Of a stretch of DNA of 64,000 bases, positions 26,008-34,728 are shown one piece after another (positions within the stretch are counted from its first letter, which is position 1; each line of letters opens with the position of its first letter). The position numbers and the translations under genes were made by a program. The notes beneath the pieces were generated by a model. It worked only from the letters and a program-made list of their open reading frames with translations, had not been told where the DNA came from and did no database searches. This stretch comes from Hydrogenispora ethanolica. GTDB lineage: Bacteria; Bacillota; UBA4882; UBA8346. The stretch is taken from positions 124,001-188,000 of the forward strand of contig NZ_SLUN01000001.1 of the NCBI RefSeq assembly GCF_004340685.1, in the 5' to 3' direction.

Positions 26008-27042
26008 TTACATCAAGACCCGTTTGCTCTTCAGGACGTTGCCAAACTGATCGACGGTGATCTCCAGCCGGTGCATGAAATCGCCCAACGAGGCCAGTTT
26101 GGAGACGCTCTCCAGATTCATGAAATCGGACAACGTCTTCTCCAGCAGCTGATAAACCTCGGCCAGCTCCGTTTCGCGTTTCTTGAGTTTTTCGCGTTCC
26201 TTGTCGATGAGCGTCCGCAGGTTCTCATTCTCGTCGCTCAGGATCTGGATCTCTTCCATCAGTTTATCTTCCCGTTTCAAGTCGCGTTCCACCGCCAAAA
26301 GATGCTCGATGAAACCGCGCAGATCCAATTGGTGGCGCTGTTGCTCCTCCAGCTTGACCAGGCGGGATTCATGGTGTTGCACCGTCTCGGGCAGCGAGGA
26401 AATGGCATACAAGAAATTGTCACCATTACGATTTGTGACGGCCGGAAGAGAATTGTCGCCCCGGGCCGGCGGCGCGGCCCTCTCCTCCATCAACTGTTGC
26501 GCCGGCACCGGCCGGGCATTGTCGGCCGCTTCCGCTTTGGCGGCCGGGTCCCCTAATAATTGACGGCCCATCCGCAACAGGTCGTCATCCCGGTAGCCCA
26601 TCATCTTGACCAGCCGATAAAAACGCAGTTTCAGAGCGGCTTCCGTGAAGCTCCCGCCTAAGATCTGTTGCAATTCGAGGCAGGCTTGGGTCCGGGAGTT
26701 GCCCAGCGCCTGGTGCTTGCAGAAGGTCTCCAGAATGATCCGGTCCACCGCTTTCGATTCCGGGTTCCGTTTGCGGATCTCGCTGCCGGACTCCACGGCG
26801 TGCTCCTTTTGCATCAACTTATAATAATCCTGATTGGAGATGCCTTTCTCTTTTAACAACCGGCAAAACTGGCTGCGGAGGGCGCTCATCGCCCGGCCCA
26901 ACTTGGCCGACAATTCGCGCCGCTTCTGGGGATGCCACCATGAATCGAATAATAACTGATTTTCGTCATCCGTATAACGCGGTTTCACTTTCAAGACGGG
27001 TTTTGTTGCGGATTTTGCTACAGCGAGAGCTTGCTTGGACAT
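26008..27042 (-). CDS. RsfA-like DNA-binding protein with two SANT/Myb-like domains and a coiled coil
   Basis: The 344-residue protein opens with a basic tail. A Myb/SANT-like helix domain follows (about 24-75: YTDDENQLLFDSWW, then KLGRAMSALRSQFCRLLKEKG). A second related domain spans about 100-160 (AVDRIILETFCKHQALGNSR, then SFTEAALKLRFYRLVK). After a low-complexity linker, residues about 250-325 form a strong coiled coil, then a short helical tail. This resembles RsfA-type prespore regulators of Bacillus, but the double domain and long coiled coil differ, so function is inferred only as DNA binding, perhaps in sporulation. AAGGAG lies 8 bases before the ATG at 27042. Confidence 0.7.
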   Translation of the reverse strand: MSKQALAVAKSATKPVLKVKPRYTDDENQLLFDSWWHPQKRRELSAKLGRAMSALRSQFCRLLKEKGISNQDYYKLMQKEHAVESGSEIRKRNPESKAVDRIILETFCKHQALGNSRTQACLELQQILGGSFTEAALKLRFYRLVKMMGYRDDDLLRMGRQLLGDPAAKAEAADNARPVPAQQLMEERAAPPARGDNSLPAVTNRNGDNFLYAISSLPETVQHHESRLVKLEEQQRHQLDLRGFIEHLLAVERDLKREDKLMEEIQILSDENENLRTLIDKEREKLKKRETELAEVYQLLEKTLSDFMNLESVSKLASLGDFMHRLEITVDQFGNVLKSKRVLM

Positions 27043-27255
27043 TCGCTTCACTCCTTCATGTTAATCACCAAAGACCAGGTTTACGTCTATTCTGTTACCG
27101 AATGAAGCATATTATACGGAATTACAAAAAAAATTTGGAAAATTCTATAAAAGAGAGACCTGTGATATTCGGCTGAGTTTCCCCTTTCCAAAACGGCGGC
27201 TTTCCAGAGTCACAGCCATGCAAACCGGAAATACCGTCCCGGCCATTGCCGGGGC

Positions 27256-27996
27256 TCAACCGGCCGGCTGGGCGGCGTCGTCCTGCCGGAAGGCACTCAG
27301 ATACGTTTGCATATCGTGGTTTTGCAGCACGTTTTTGGTTGGCAGCCAGAGCAGCATTTCCTGTTGCACGTGCTGGTATTCGACTGTTTCCTGGGAAAAC
27401 GGCAGCTTGGCTCGTTCGGGCGGCACATGGATGACCGGGTCAAAAAAATTCGCCATCCGCCAACTGGCCCCCACGATCTGATCGTACGTGGTTGCAAATT
27501 GACTGTCGCCTACCCGCGGGCTGCCGAAATTGACCATTGCCAGATTCAGGAATCCGGCATGGACCGCCAGGTCCAGCGCGGCCAGCGTCGCCAGGGCCGC
27601 GCCCAGGCTATGGCCGGTAACCAACAGCTGTTTCCAGCGGGGCAGCAGCCGCAAGGCGGCGAGGATCGTATCCCGGACGGTCTCATACAGTTCGGTGAAA
27701 CCGGAATGGGTTTTGCCCGCCAGGTAATAAGGGTATTCCGTCTGGCGGATCGCCAGATCCTTCAGCCACTCCCCCACCGTGCGCGTGCCGCGGAAGACCA
27801 GTATCACCCGGGAATCCGATTCGATAATGTAACCCATCAGCGCGGGAAAGAGTTCCGACTGGCCCGCCACCTCCGTGACCAGCCGGAAACCGGCCGGAAT
27901 TTCAAAATCCCCGCCGGTCTCAAATTGTTCATAAGCCTGAATGATACAATTACCCAGCAAGGTAACGAGTTCCCGATCGATCGTTTGCATCATCAT
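27256..27996 (-). CDS. Class 3 lipase-like alpha/beta hydrolase
   Basis: The 246-residue protein has the class 3 lipase core. FRGTRTVGEWLKDL (about 68-81) contains the oxyanion region. The nucleophile elbow is GHSLGAA with Ser at about 130, and the Asp is in FDPVIHVPP. The catalytic His is probably in NHDMQTYL near the C-terminus. There is no signal peptide, so it should be cytoplasmic or membrane-associated, unlike secreted fungal relatives. The natural substrate is unknown. The start is the first of three consecutive ATGs, with GGAG 9 bases upstream. Confidence 0.88.
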   Translation of the reverse strand: MMMQTIDRELVTLLGNCIIQAYEQFETGGDFEIPAGFRLVTEVAGQSELFPALMGYIIESDSRVILVFRGTRTVGEWLKDLAIRQTEYPYYLAGKTHSGFTELYETVRDTILAALRLLPRWKQLLVTGHSLGAALATLAALDLAVHAGFLNLAMVNFGSPRVGDSQFATTYDQIVGASWRMANFFDPVIHVPPERAKLPFSQETVEYQHVQQEMLLWLPTKNVLQNHDMQTYLSAFRQDDAAQPAG

Positions 27997-28179
27997 CCAG
28001 CTACGCTCCAAAATATGATAATGCAATCATATTCGGAAGCTACGCCAAGGGTGACAATCCATCACTTCTTTCGGGCGCAACGGAAATTTTGCCATTTTTT
28101 CCGTTCCGTCCGGGCTTCCGGAACGAAAAAGTCCACTTCCGCTATAGAATATCCCCGCCGCGCCTTTTGATCCGGGCGA

Positions 28180-28209
28180 TTGACAACACCGCGCCCTTCT
28201 CTTTATAAT
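28180..28209 (+). promoter_or_regulatory. Sigma-A promoter of the PspC-domain gene
   Basis: TTGACA and TATAAT are separated by 18 bases, about 97 bases before the start codon. The rest of the gap between the lipase gene and this one holds no gene. Confidence 0.7.
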
Positions 28210-28305
28210 GAAGATACTCCATGATTGCAACCAGCTAACACTCGCTCAAGCGTCTTCGAATAATTCCCGGGTCATCCGGGCAACTTGATCCTGGGAGGGA
28301 ATTGG

Positions 28306-28734
28306 ATGAGTACCAAACGTTTGTACCGCTCGGTCCGGGACCGGCGGATCGCCGGGGTCGCCGGCGGCATGGCCGAATATTTCGCCGTTGACGTCACCTT
28401 GATCCGTTTGCTGTGGATTCTGGCGGTCATCTTTGGGGGCAGCGGCATCCTGGCCTACATCATCGCCTGGATTGTCATTCCCGATCAGCCCACGCGTTCC
28501 GAGACCGAAACGGAGGCTGGCGGCGGCGCTCCGTCCGAGCCTGCGGTAGAGACCATCGACGTCACTCCGGACCGCTCCTCCAAGATTAGCTATGTCGGGA
28601 TCTTCCTGATTTTGCTCGGCATCTTTTTCTTGATCCGGACCTTTATCCCGTGGCACCTGACCCGCTATTTCTGGCCGCTGCTCCTGGTCCTGCTGGGAAT
28701 CGCGCTGCTGGTGCCGAATCGCCGCCGGTCCTGA
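28306..28734 (+). CDS. PspC-domain membrane protein
   Basis: The 142-residue protein has an N-terminal PspC domain (LYRSVRDRRIAGVAGGMAEYF, then a helix LLWILAVIFGGSGILAYIIAWIVIP). After an acidic linker comes a second hydrophobic hairpin (YVGIFLILLGIFFLI and YFWPLLLVLLGIALLV). Such proteins act in membrane stress responses, usually as regulators or toxin-antitoxin-like membrane partners. GGGAGGG stands 6 bases before the ATG. It is monocistronic, with promoter and terminator both visible. Confidence 0.88.
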   Translation: MSTKRLYRSVRDRRIAGVAGGMAEYFAVDVTLIRLLWILAVIFGGSGILAYIIAWIVIPDQPTRSETETEAGGGAPSEPAVETIDVTPDRSSKISYVGIFLILLGIFFLIRTFIPWHLTRYFWPLLLVLLGIALLVPNRRRS

Positions 28735-28767
28735 GCCGGACTGCCATTCCAAAACAATTTTTCGCAA

Positions 28768-28798
28768 AAGAACCCGCTGGTGAAAGGCGGGTTCTTTC
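28768..28798 (+). terminator. Intrinsic terminator of the PspC-domain gene
   Basis: The stem AGAACCCGC/GCGGGTTCT is followed by TTCTTGTT. Confidence 0.75.
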
Positions 28799-28801
28799 TT
28801 G

Positions 28802-28834
28802 TTATGCACAGCTGTGGACAAAATCTGTGGGCAT
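28802..28834. promoter_or_regulatory. Cluster of DnaA-box-like sites
   Basis: TTATGCACA (28802-28810) fits the DnaA box TTATNCACA exactly. TGTGGACAA (28813-28821) is the reverse of TTGTCCACA, and TGTGGGCAT (28826-28834) is a weaker reverse copy. They lie between the PspC gene and the FadR-type regulator. Confidence 0.45.
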
Positions 28835-28960
28835 AAGGATAACTTTGGCGCATATCTTTTAGGATCAAAGCCGATGCCGCGCTCCGGGAGCTGCCTCGCC
28901 CATAAAAAATTACACAAATGTAGCAGGATTTTCACAAACCGCCACGAATTTTTTGGTACA

Positions 28961-28973
28961 GTGGTCAGACCAC
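28961..28973. promoter_or_regulatory. FadR/GntR-type operator upstream of the lactate oxidation genes
   Basis: GTGGTCAGACCAC contains the TGGTNNNACCA palindrome recognised by FadR-subfamily regulators such as PdhR and LldR. It lies about 32 bases before the regulator's start codon, fitting autoregulation. Confidence 0.5.
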
Positions 28974-29004
28974 CAGACTACCTGATGAGGAGGCGGGGCA
29001 CCTT

Positions 29005-29700
29005 TTGGAGATCAATCCCATCAACGCGAAACGAAACTATCAGTCCATCATCGAACAGTTCATTCAGCTGATCAAGACCGGCCAGATCCGGGTGGGCGAT
29101 AAATTGCCCCCGGAGCGGACCCTGGCGGAGCTGTTCAATGTGAGCCGGGCTTCGCTCCGCGAAGCATTCAGCGCCATGGAGATCATCGGCCTGATCGAGG
29201 TCCGGCCGGGCGAAGGGTCATTCGTCACCGATCTGAATATCGCCCCTTTCATCAACGCCATTGCGCCGCTGTTCATCGACAACCGCCACATGGAGGATGA
29301 ATTGCTGGATCTGCGGCGGTTGCTGGAGCTGGAAGCCGTCGCGCTGGCCGCCCGGGCCGCCGCGCCGGATCTGGCGCCGCTCGACGCCCAGCTGGAAGCG
29401 ATGGCCGAGGCCATCGCCAGGAACGATTCCAAGGCCGGCGCCGAGGCGGATATCGCCTTCCACAAGGGCATCTTCGCGCTCACCGGCCATACCATCCTGA
29501 TCAAGGCCGCCGAATGCATCTCCTCGATCCTGGAGGTCTCGGTGCAGTTCAACCGGTCCAAGATCCTGATGGACGCCGCCAACGCCCGGGTGCTGTATGA
29601 ACAGCATCAGCAGATCTACCAGGCCATCCTCTCCCGCCAGCCGGAGGCGGCCCAGGAACTGATGCGCAAACATTTGCATCTGGTCAAAGAGATGTCCTGA
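29005..29700 (+). CDS. GntR-family regulator, FadR subfamily (LldR/LutR-like)
   Basis: The 231-residue regulator has an N-terminal winged helix (SIIEQFIQLIKTGQIRVGDK, PPERTLAELFNVSRASLREA, GLIEVRPGEGSFV). A FadR-type all-helical FCD effector domain follows, with the metal-binding pattern in DIAFHKGIFALTGH and the C-terminal YEQHQQIYQAI. The start is TTG with GAGGAGG 11 bases upstream. It stands directly before etfB-etfA-glcD, so it probably senses lactate or a related hydroxyacid and controls that operon (inference). Confidence 0.88.
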   Translation: MEINPINAKRNYQSIIEQFIQLIKTGQIRVGDKLPPERTLAELFNVSRASLREAFSAMEIIGLIEVRPGEGSFVTDLNIAPFINAIAPLFIDNRHMEDELLDLRRLLELEAVALAARAAAPDLAPLDAQLEAMAEAIARNDSKAGAEADIAFHKGIFALTGHTILIKAAECISSILEVSVQFNRSKILMDAANARVLYEQHQQIYQAILSRQPEAAQELMRKHLHLVKEMS

Positions 29701-29765
29701 CCCGGTTTTCCAAAAATACCAAGCCGGCCGGATGAAAAACCCGGCCGCTGGTCGCGAGGTGAATC

Positions 29766-30554
29766 ATGCAGATTATCGTTTGTATCAAACAAGTCCCCGG
29801 CACCAACAAGGTGGCCATCGACGAGAGCACCGGCGTATTGAAGCGGGACGGCGTCGAGAGCAAGATCAACCCGTACGACCTCTATGCCCTGGAGGCCGGG
29901 TTGCGGCTCCGCGAGGCGCTCGGCGGCACGGTCACCGTGGTCTCGATGGGACCGCCCCAGGCGGAAGCGGTCATCCGCGAAGCCTATATGCTCGGAGCCG
30001 ACGCCGGGGCGCTGATCTCCGACCGCCAGTTCGCCGGCTCCGACGTGCTGGCCACTTCCTACACCCTCTCCCAGGGCATCCGGGCGCTCGGGCCCTTCGA
30101 CCTGATCATCTGCGGCAAACAGACCACCGACGGCGATACCGCCCAAGTCGGCCCGGCCCTGGCCGAATTCCTGAACATCCCCCACGTGACCTGGGTGCGC
30201 GCCATTCCCGAAGCCACCCCGGAACGGCTCCGGGTCGAACAGGATCTGGCCGACAGCTACGAGCTGGTCGAGCTGGCCTATCCCTGCCTGATCACGGTCG
30301 AAAAAGGCATCAACCAGCCCCGCCTCCCGTCCTACCGCCGCAAATTGGCCACCGCCGACCGCCCGGTCCGGATGATCGGCCGCCGCGAGCTGCAGGACCA
30401 GGATGAGCTGCGCTACGGTCTGAATGGTTCGCCGACCCAGGTGGAGCGGATCTTCCCGCCCGAAGTCCGCAGCGAACAGGTGCTCTGGGAGGGCGAGGCG
30501 CCGGAATTGACCGCCAAACTCTGGCAACTGTTGCGCGAGGCCAAATACATCTGA
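29766..30554 (+). CDS. etfB: Electron transfer flavoprotein beta subunit
   Basis: The 262-residue protein matches EtfB throughout (MQIIVCIKQVPGTNKVAID, INPYDLYALEAGLRL, then CGKQTTDGDTAQVGPALAE and the VEKGINQPRLPSYR segment). It carries the site for AMP or the bifurcating FAD and pairs with EtfA. In anaerobes, EtfAB with a GlcD-type dehydrogenase drives NAD+-dependent lactate oxidation at the expense of reduced ferredoxin. It starts 65 bases after the regulator with GAGGTG before the ATG, and is followed by etfA. Confidence 0.93.
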   Translation: MQIIVCIKQVPGTNKVAIDESTGVLKRDGVESKINPYDLYALEAGLRLREALGGTVTVVSMGPPQAEAVIREAYMLGADAGALISDRQFAGSDVLATSYTLSQGIRALGPFDLIICGKQTTDGDTAQVGPALAEFLNIPHVTWVRAIPEATPERLRVEQDLADSYELVELAYPCLITVEKGINQPRLPSYRRKLATADRPVRMIGRRELQDQDELRYGLNGSPTQVERIFPPEVRSEQVLWEGEAPELTAKLWQLLREAKYI

Positions 30555-30647
30555 GCCCGGACGCCGTTGCTTCCATATCAAGAACAAAAGTGCCCGCCGG
30601 ACCGTTCCCCAAACCGGAAAGGCCGGCCGGACCGAAGGAGTGAGAAA

Positions 30648-31862
30648 GTGTCCAATCTCCATATCGACATGGCAAAATGCAACCGCTGCGGCAACTGTAC
30701 CAGCGCCTGCCCCTTCGGGGCCATCGCCGAGGAAGCGGGCGCCCTGGTCATCAATGCCGCCTGCAAGCTGTGCAAGATCTGCCTCAAGCAATGTCCCGCC
30801 GGAGCCATCACCCTGGCCGACGCCCCGGCGCGCCAGGGGATCGACAAGAACCAATGGCGGGGGATCCTGGTCTTCGTCGAGCATCTCGACGGCGCCATCC
30901 ATCCGGTCACGCTGGAGCTGATCGGCAAGGCCCGAACGCTGGCCGAGCCGCTGGGCTATCCGGTCTACGCCCTGTTCATGGGGGCCGCCATTCAAAAGCA
31001 GGCCGCCGAGCTATTGCAATACGGCGTCGACAAAGTGCTGGTCTACGAGGATGAGGCGCTCCGCCATTACCGGGTCGATGTCTACGCCAATGTCTTCGAA
31101 GACTGTATCGGACGGTTGCAGCCCTCCATCGTGCTGGTGGGCGCCACCTCGGTCGGCCGGTCGCTGGCGCCGCGGGTCGCGGCCCGCTTCCGCACCGGCC
31201 TGACCGCCGACTGCACCCAGCTGGCGGTGAAGCCCAACAGCGATCTGGTGCAGATCCGGCCCGCCTTCGGCGGCAATATCATGGCCCAGATCATAACCAC
31301 CCGGCACCGGCCGCAATTCGCCACCGTCCGCTATAAAGTGATGGATCCCGCCGCTTGCGTGGCCCATCCCGGCGGCGTGGTCGAGACGGTGGCCCTGGAC
31401 CCGGAGCGGCTGCAGTCGCGGATCAAAGTGCTCAAAGTGGAGCGCAAGGAACAGCAGCCCAGCATCTCCGATGCCGAAGTGCTGGTCGCGGCGGGCCGCG
31501 GGGTGAAGAACCCGGCCGATCTCGAATTAATCCAAAACCTGGCGGCGCTGCTCGGCGGACAACTGGCGGTCACCCGGCCGCTGGTCGAGGCGGGCTGGGC
31601 GCCGTACACCCGGCAGATCGGCCTCTCGGGCCGGACCGTCAAGCCGAAGCTCATCATCACCTGCGGCATCTCGGGAGCGGTGCAATTCACCGCCTGCATG
31701 AACACGGCGGAACGGATCATCGCCATCAACAGCGACAAAAACGCGCCGATCTTCAAGATCGCCCATTACGGCATCGTCGGCGATCTGTACCGGATCCTGC
31801 CGGAGCTGATCGACCGGATTCAGAAGGAGGGACCGCAATCATGCCCGATTATCAACAGCTGA
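30648..31862 (+). CDS. etfA: Electron transfer flavoprotein alpha subunit with N-terminal ferredoxin domain
   Basis: The 404-residue protein opens with two [4Fe-4S] motifs ([12 protein letters not shown] and [12 protein letters not shown], residues about 8-60). The EtfA body and the C-terminal FAD-binding signature follow ([14 protein letters not shown], then [20 protein letters not shown]). The added ferredoxin domain is typical of EtfA partners of lactate dehydrogenase in acetogens and clostridia. The GTG start at 30648 was chosen for AAGGAG 7 bases upstream. Its end overlaps the next gene by 22 bases. Confidence 0.93.
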   Translation: MSNLHIDMAKCNRCGNCTSACPFGAIAEEAGALVINAACKLCKICLKQCPAGAITLADAPARQGIDKNQWRGILVFVEHLDGAIHPVTLELIGKARTLAEPLGYPVYALFMGAAIQKQAAELLQYGVDKVLVYEDEALRHYRVDVYANVFEDCIGRLQPSIVLVGATSVGRSLAPRVAARFRTGLTADCTQLAVKPNSDLVQIRPAFGGNIMAQIITTRHRPQFATVRYKVMDPAACVAHPGGVVETVALDPERLQSRIKVLKVERKEQQPSISDAEVLVAAGRGVKNPADLELIQNLAALLGGQLAVTRPLVEAGWAPYTRQIGLSGRTVKPKLIITCGISGAVQFTACMNTAERIIAINSDKNAPIFKIAHYGIVGDLYRILPELIDRIQKEGPQSCPIINS

Positions 31863-33247
31863 GCGCCGCCGACCTCGCGGCCCTGGAGGCCATCTGCGGC
31901 CCGGAACGGGTCCTGACCGGCCCGGCCATCAATGAGGATTATCACCACGACGAAATGCCCGAGTACGGCAAGTTCCCGCCCGAAGTAGTGGTGGAGGCGC
32001 AAAGCGCGGCGGAGATCGCCCGGATCATGCGCTACGCCAGCGAACGCCGGATCCCGGTCACGCCGCGCGGCTCGGGGACCGGCCTCTGCGGCGGGGCGGT
32101 CCCGGTCCGGGGCGGCATCCTGCTCTCCACCGCCCGGATGAACCGGATCCTAGAGATCGACGAGGAGAATCTGACGGTCACCACCGAGCCGGGCGTGCTG
32201 CTGATGGAGCTGGCCAAGGCGGTGCTGGAGCGGGATCTGCTCTATCCGCCCGACCCCGGCGAGAAGAGCGCCACCATCGGCGGGAACGTCATGACCAACG
32301 CCGGCGGCATGCGGGCGGTCAAATACGGCGTCACCCGCGACTACGTACGCGGGATGGAAGTGGTGCTGCCCAACGGCGACCTGCTGGAGCTGGGCGGCAA
32401 GATCGCCAAGAACAGCTCGGGCTACAGCCTGAAGGATCTGCTGATCGGCTCCGAGGGCACCTTAGGGATCGTCACCCGGCTGACCCTGCGGCTGGTGCCG
32501 TTGCCCAAGAAGGTCATCAGCCTCCTGGTGCCCTTCCCCGATCTCGACGGCTGCATCGGCACGGTGCCGCAGATCATCAAGTCCAAGGCGGTCCCCACCG
32601 CCATCGAATTCATGGAGCGGGAAGTGATCGTGGCGGCCGAGGAGTACCTGGGCAAGAGCTTTCCCGACAAATCCTCCGACGCCTATCTCTTGCTGACCTT
32701 CGACGGCAACAGCGCCGCCGAGGTGGAGCGCCAGGCCGAGCAGGTGGCGGAGATCTGCCTGGCGGCCGGCGCGGTGGATGTGCTGATCTCCGACACCGAG
32801 GAGCGGCAGGAAGCGATCTGGAGCGCCCGGGGCGCCTTCCTGGAAGCCATCAAAAGCTCCACCCCGGAGATGGACGAATGCGACGTGGTGGTCCCCAGAA
32901 ACCGCATCGCGGTCTTCGTGAAATTCGTCAAGGAGTTGGAACGGAAGCACGCCATCCGCATCCGCAGCTTCGGCCATGCCGGCGACGGCAACCTGCACAT
33001 CTACGTCTGCAAGGACGATCTGTCCGAGGCGGCCTGGCGGGAGAAGCTGGACCGGGTGATGCGGGAGCTCTACGACAAAGCCATCGAACTGGACGGCAAG
33101 GTCTCCGGCGAACACGGCATCGGCCACGCCAAGGTGCCCTTCCTGCGGCAGTCCGAAGGCGAGACCTACTTCAACCTGATCCAAGCGGTCAAACAGGCCT
33201 TCGATCCGCAAGGGATCCTCAATCCGGGGAAGGTCTGCGGCCGCTAG
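31841..33247 (+). CDS. FAD-linked lactate/glycolate dehydrogenase (GlcD/LctD-like)
   Basis: The 468-residue flavoprotein has the PCMH-type FAD domain ([16 protein letters not shown] at about 75-90; [21 protein letters not shown] at about 150). The C-terminal catalytic half contains [14 protein letters not shown] and the final [14 protein letters not shown] motif. It oxidises a 2-hydroxy acid, most likely lactate given its place as last gene after gntR-etfB-etfA. GGAGGG lies 10 bases before the ATG. There is no recognisable iron-sulfur domain in the protein itself, as expected when EtfA supplies it. Confidence 0.92.
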   Translation: MPDYQQLSAADLAALEAICGPERVLTGPAINEDYHHDEMPEYGKFPPEVVVEAQSAAEIARIMRYASERRIPVTPRGSGTGLCGGAVPVRGGILLSTARMNRILEIDEENLTVTTEPGVLLMELAKAVLERDLLYPPDPGEKSATIGGNVMTNAGGMRAVKYGVTRDYVRGMEVVLPNGDLLELGGKIAKNSSGYSLKDLLIGSEGTLGIVTRLTLRLVPLPKKVISLLVPFPDLDGCIGTVPQIIKSKAVPTAIEFMEREVIVAAEEYLGKSFPDKSSDAYLLLTFDGNSAAEVERQAEQVAEICLAAGAVDVLISDTEERQEAIWSARGAFLEAIKSSTPEMDECDVVVPRNRIAVFVKFVKELERKHAIRIRSFGHAGDGNLHIYVCKDDLSEAAWREKLDRVMRELYDKAIELDGKVSGEHGIGHAKVPFLRQSEGETYFNLIQAVKQAFDPQGILNPGKVCGR

Positions 33248-33270
33248 GCCGGGCCGGAGCCCCTTTCGTC

Positions 33271-33446
33271 ATGCCAACTCGACGCAGCCCCTCATCCCCG
33301 ACCCTTCTCCCGGCAGCGGCCGGGAGAAGGGTGTCGAAGCCTGTTATCCTCGCCATTCCGTTCCCCAAACCCTCTACCGGCCCTTGACGGGAGAGGGTCG
33401 GCGCGCGCTTTTTCGCGCCGGGGTGAGGGCTGCCTCGAACGGTCGT
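33271..33446 (+). repeat. MITE-like palindromic element, copy 2
   Basis: This is the same element as at 15582, with the TCGACGCAGCCC and GGGCTGCCTCGAACGG ends. It forms a tandem duplication with copy 3: the flank ATGCCAACTCGACG precedes both. Confidence 0.88.
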
Positions 33447-33619
33447 ATGCCAACTCGACGCAGCCCCTCATCCCCGGCCCTTCTCCCGGCAGCGGCCGGG
33501 AGAAGGGTATCAAAGCCTGTTATCCTTGCCAATCCGTTCCCCAAACCCTCTACCGGCCTTTGACGGGAGAGGTTCGGCGCGCGCTTTTTTGCGCCGGGGT
33601 GAGGGCTGCCTCGAACGGG
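33447..33619 (+). repeat. MITE-like palindromic element, copy 3
   Basis: This is the second unit of the tandem pair, with roughly 93% identity to copy 2. The internal stem arms are kept; changes such as GTCAAGGGCC to GTCAAAGGCC are single bases. Confidence 0.88.
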
Positions 33620-33681
33620 AAAGGTGCATTCCTTAATTATTAAGCTTTTTCGTTGTTTTGGCACTGCGAAGTTGAGTAGAT

Positions 33682-33942
33682 AATTTAGAAGTTGAGAAAA
33701 TTGTCTATCCAAATACATCCTGTGCTAAGGGCGGCCAGGGGGTTTGGCGGCAAACCCCCTAGGCCGGTACCCCCGCCGCAAGGGGCGAGTGCCCCCTTGA
33801 CCCCCCATCCCGCTCCTCCGAGTCGCGGGTCCCTCACTGCTGGAATTGCCATCCGTGGCGGCGTTGCTTGCGGATGCTCCGATGGCGACGTCAGGTGATA
33901 CGTCCTTGTATCGATTCCGCGCAACCGGCATCGTGCCGGAAT
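33682..33942. repeat. Dispersed 260-bp repeat, copy B
   Basis: This is the inverted copy of the segment at 3866-4124. The same 68-codon frame is open here on the plus strand (33692-33898). Roughly 20 base differences are spread over the repeat, without frameshifts in that frame. The following stretch to 34149 is AT-rich and holds no gene that I can support. Confidence 0.75.
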
Positions 33943-34149
33943 AAGTGGTTATTTGAATCTTTTTGACTCAACTTTGGCAGAGAAAATCATTTGCTTGTTT
34001 TTTACTTCGAAGCCCAGTTCCTTATTTTCTTGATATGTCAAGATGATTTCTTCTTATGAATGCCATACCTGATGATTTCAAGGATTACCGGTATATTTGA
34101 TCTGCGAAAGTTGAGTGATAATCATTAAGCCTGCTCAAGAGGTGAATCC

Positions 34150-34356
34150 CCGGGCCAAAAAGCCGGCGGTTCCTCCGGATGGCCCGGAACCGCCGTCCAG
34201 CCCCCGGGCGGTCTTTCCCGAGGCTTGGCAAGAACCGCCGGAGCGAATCGCGGGACCGCCGAACGTCCGGGCGGTCCCGCTGTAACGCCCGGATGGACCG
34301 CCACGGCCTCCGGCGGAATTGCCGAGGGCCGCGGATGGTCCGCCGCCGGGCCGGGG
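34150..34356. repeat. GC-rich low-complexity segment with ACCGCCGG words
   Basis: This resembles the spacer at 2132-2409, with repeated variants of CCGGCGG, GGAACCGCC and GGGCGGTC in both orientations, able to form several short hairpins. It lies directly downstream of the DUF1634 gene. Confidence 0.5.
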
Positions 34357-34728
34357 TCAGACGATCTTGCCCAGGGCGAAGCTGATCGCCAGGACCGCCA
34401 GGACGGCGGCGGTGATCCCGGCGTAGAGGTAATCCTTTTGGCGCAGGAAAAGCAGGATCGAGACCGCCACCCGCAGCGCCGGGGTCAGAATCAATAGCAG
34501 CAGCCCGCTCAGGATCACCGCGTACGGCTTGCCGGCGGCCGCTCCCCGCAGGATCGCGACGGGCGCGGTCGGATAGAACCCCGCCGCGTAGCCGCTGCGG
34601 CCGGTGGCCAGCAACAGCAGCAGTCCGGCCAGGATCACCGCCGCGCTGAGGAGCACTCCGACCCGGAGCAGGTTGCTGATGGCGATTTCCGCCGCGGCTA
34701 CCGTTTGTTCCGTTTCAGGCTCATTCAT
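34357..34728 (-). CDS. DUF1634 family membrane protein
   Basis: The 123-residue protein has three predicted membrane helices (LLRVGVLLSAAVILAGLLLLL, PYAVILSGLLLLILTPALRV, LYAGITAAVLAVLAISFALG). This is the DUF1634 pattern. Its ATG overlaps the stop of the TauE/SafE gene (ATGA), and the two families are commonly neighbours, so it is probably an accessory subunit of that transporter. Confidence 0.82.
   Translation of the reverse strand: MNEPETEQTVAAAEIAISNLLRVGVLLSAAVILAGLLLLLATGRSGYAAGFYPTAPVAILRGAAAGKPYAVILSGLLLLILTPALRVAVSILLFLRQKDYLYAGITAAVLAVLAISFALGKIV

Noticed and set aside
28802-28834. Chromosomal replication origin
   Set aside because: Three DnaA-like boxes are present, but there is no AT-rich unwinding element and no dnaA, dnaN or rpmH nearby. 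It is reported only as a box cluster.
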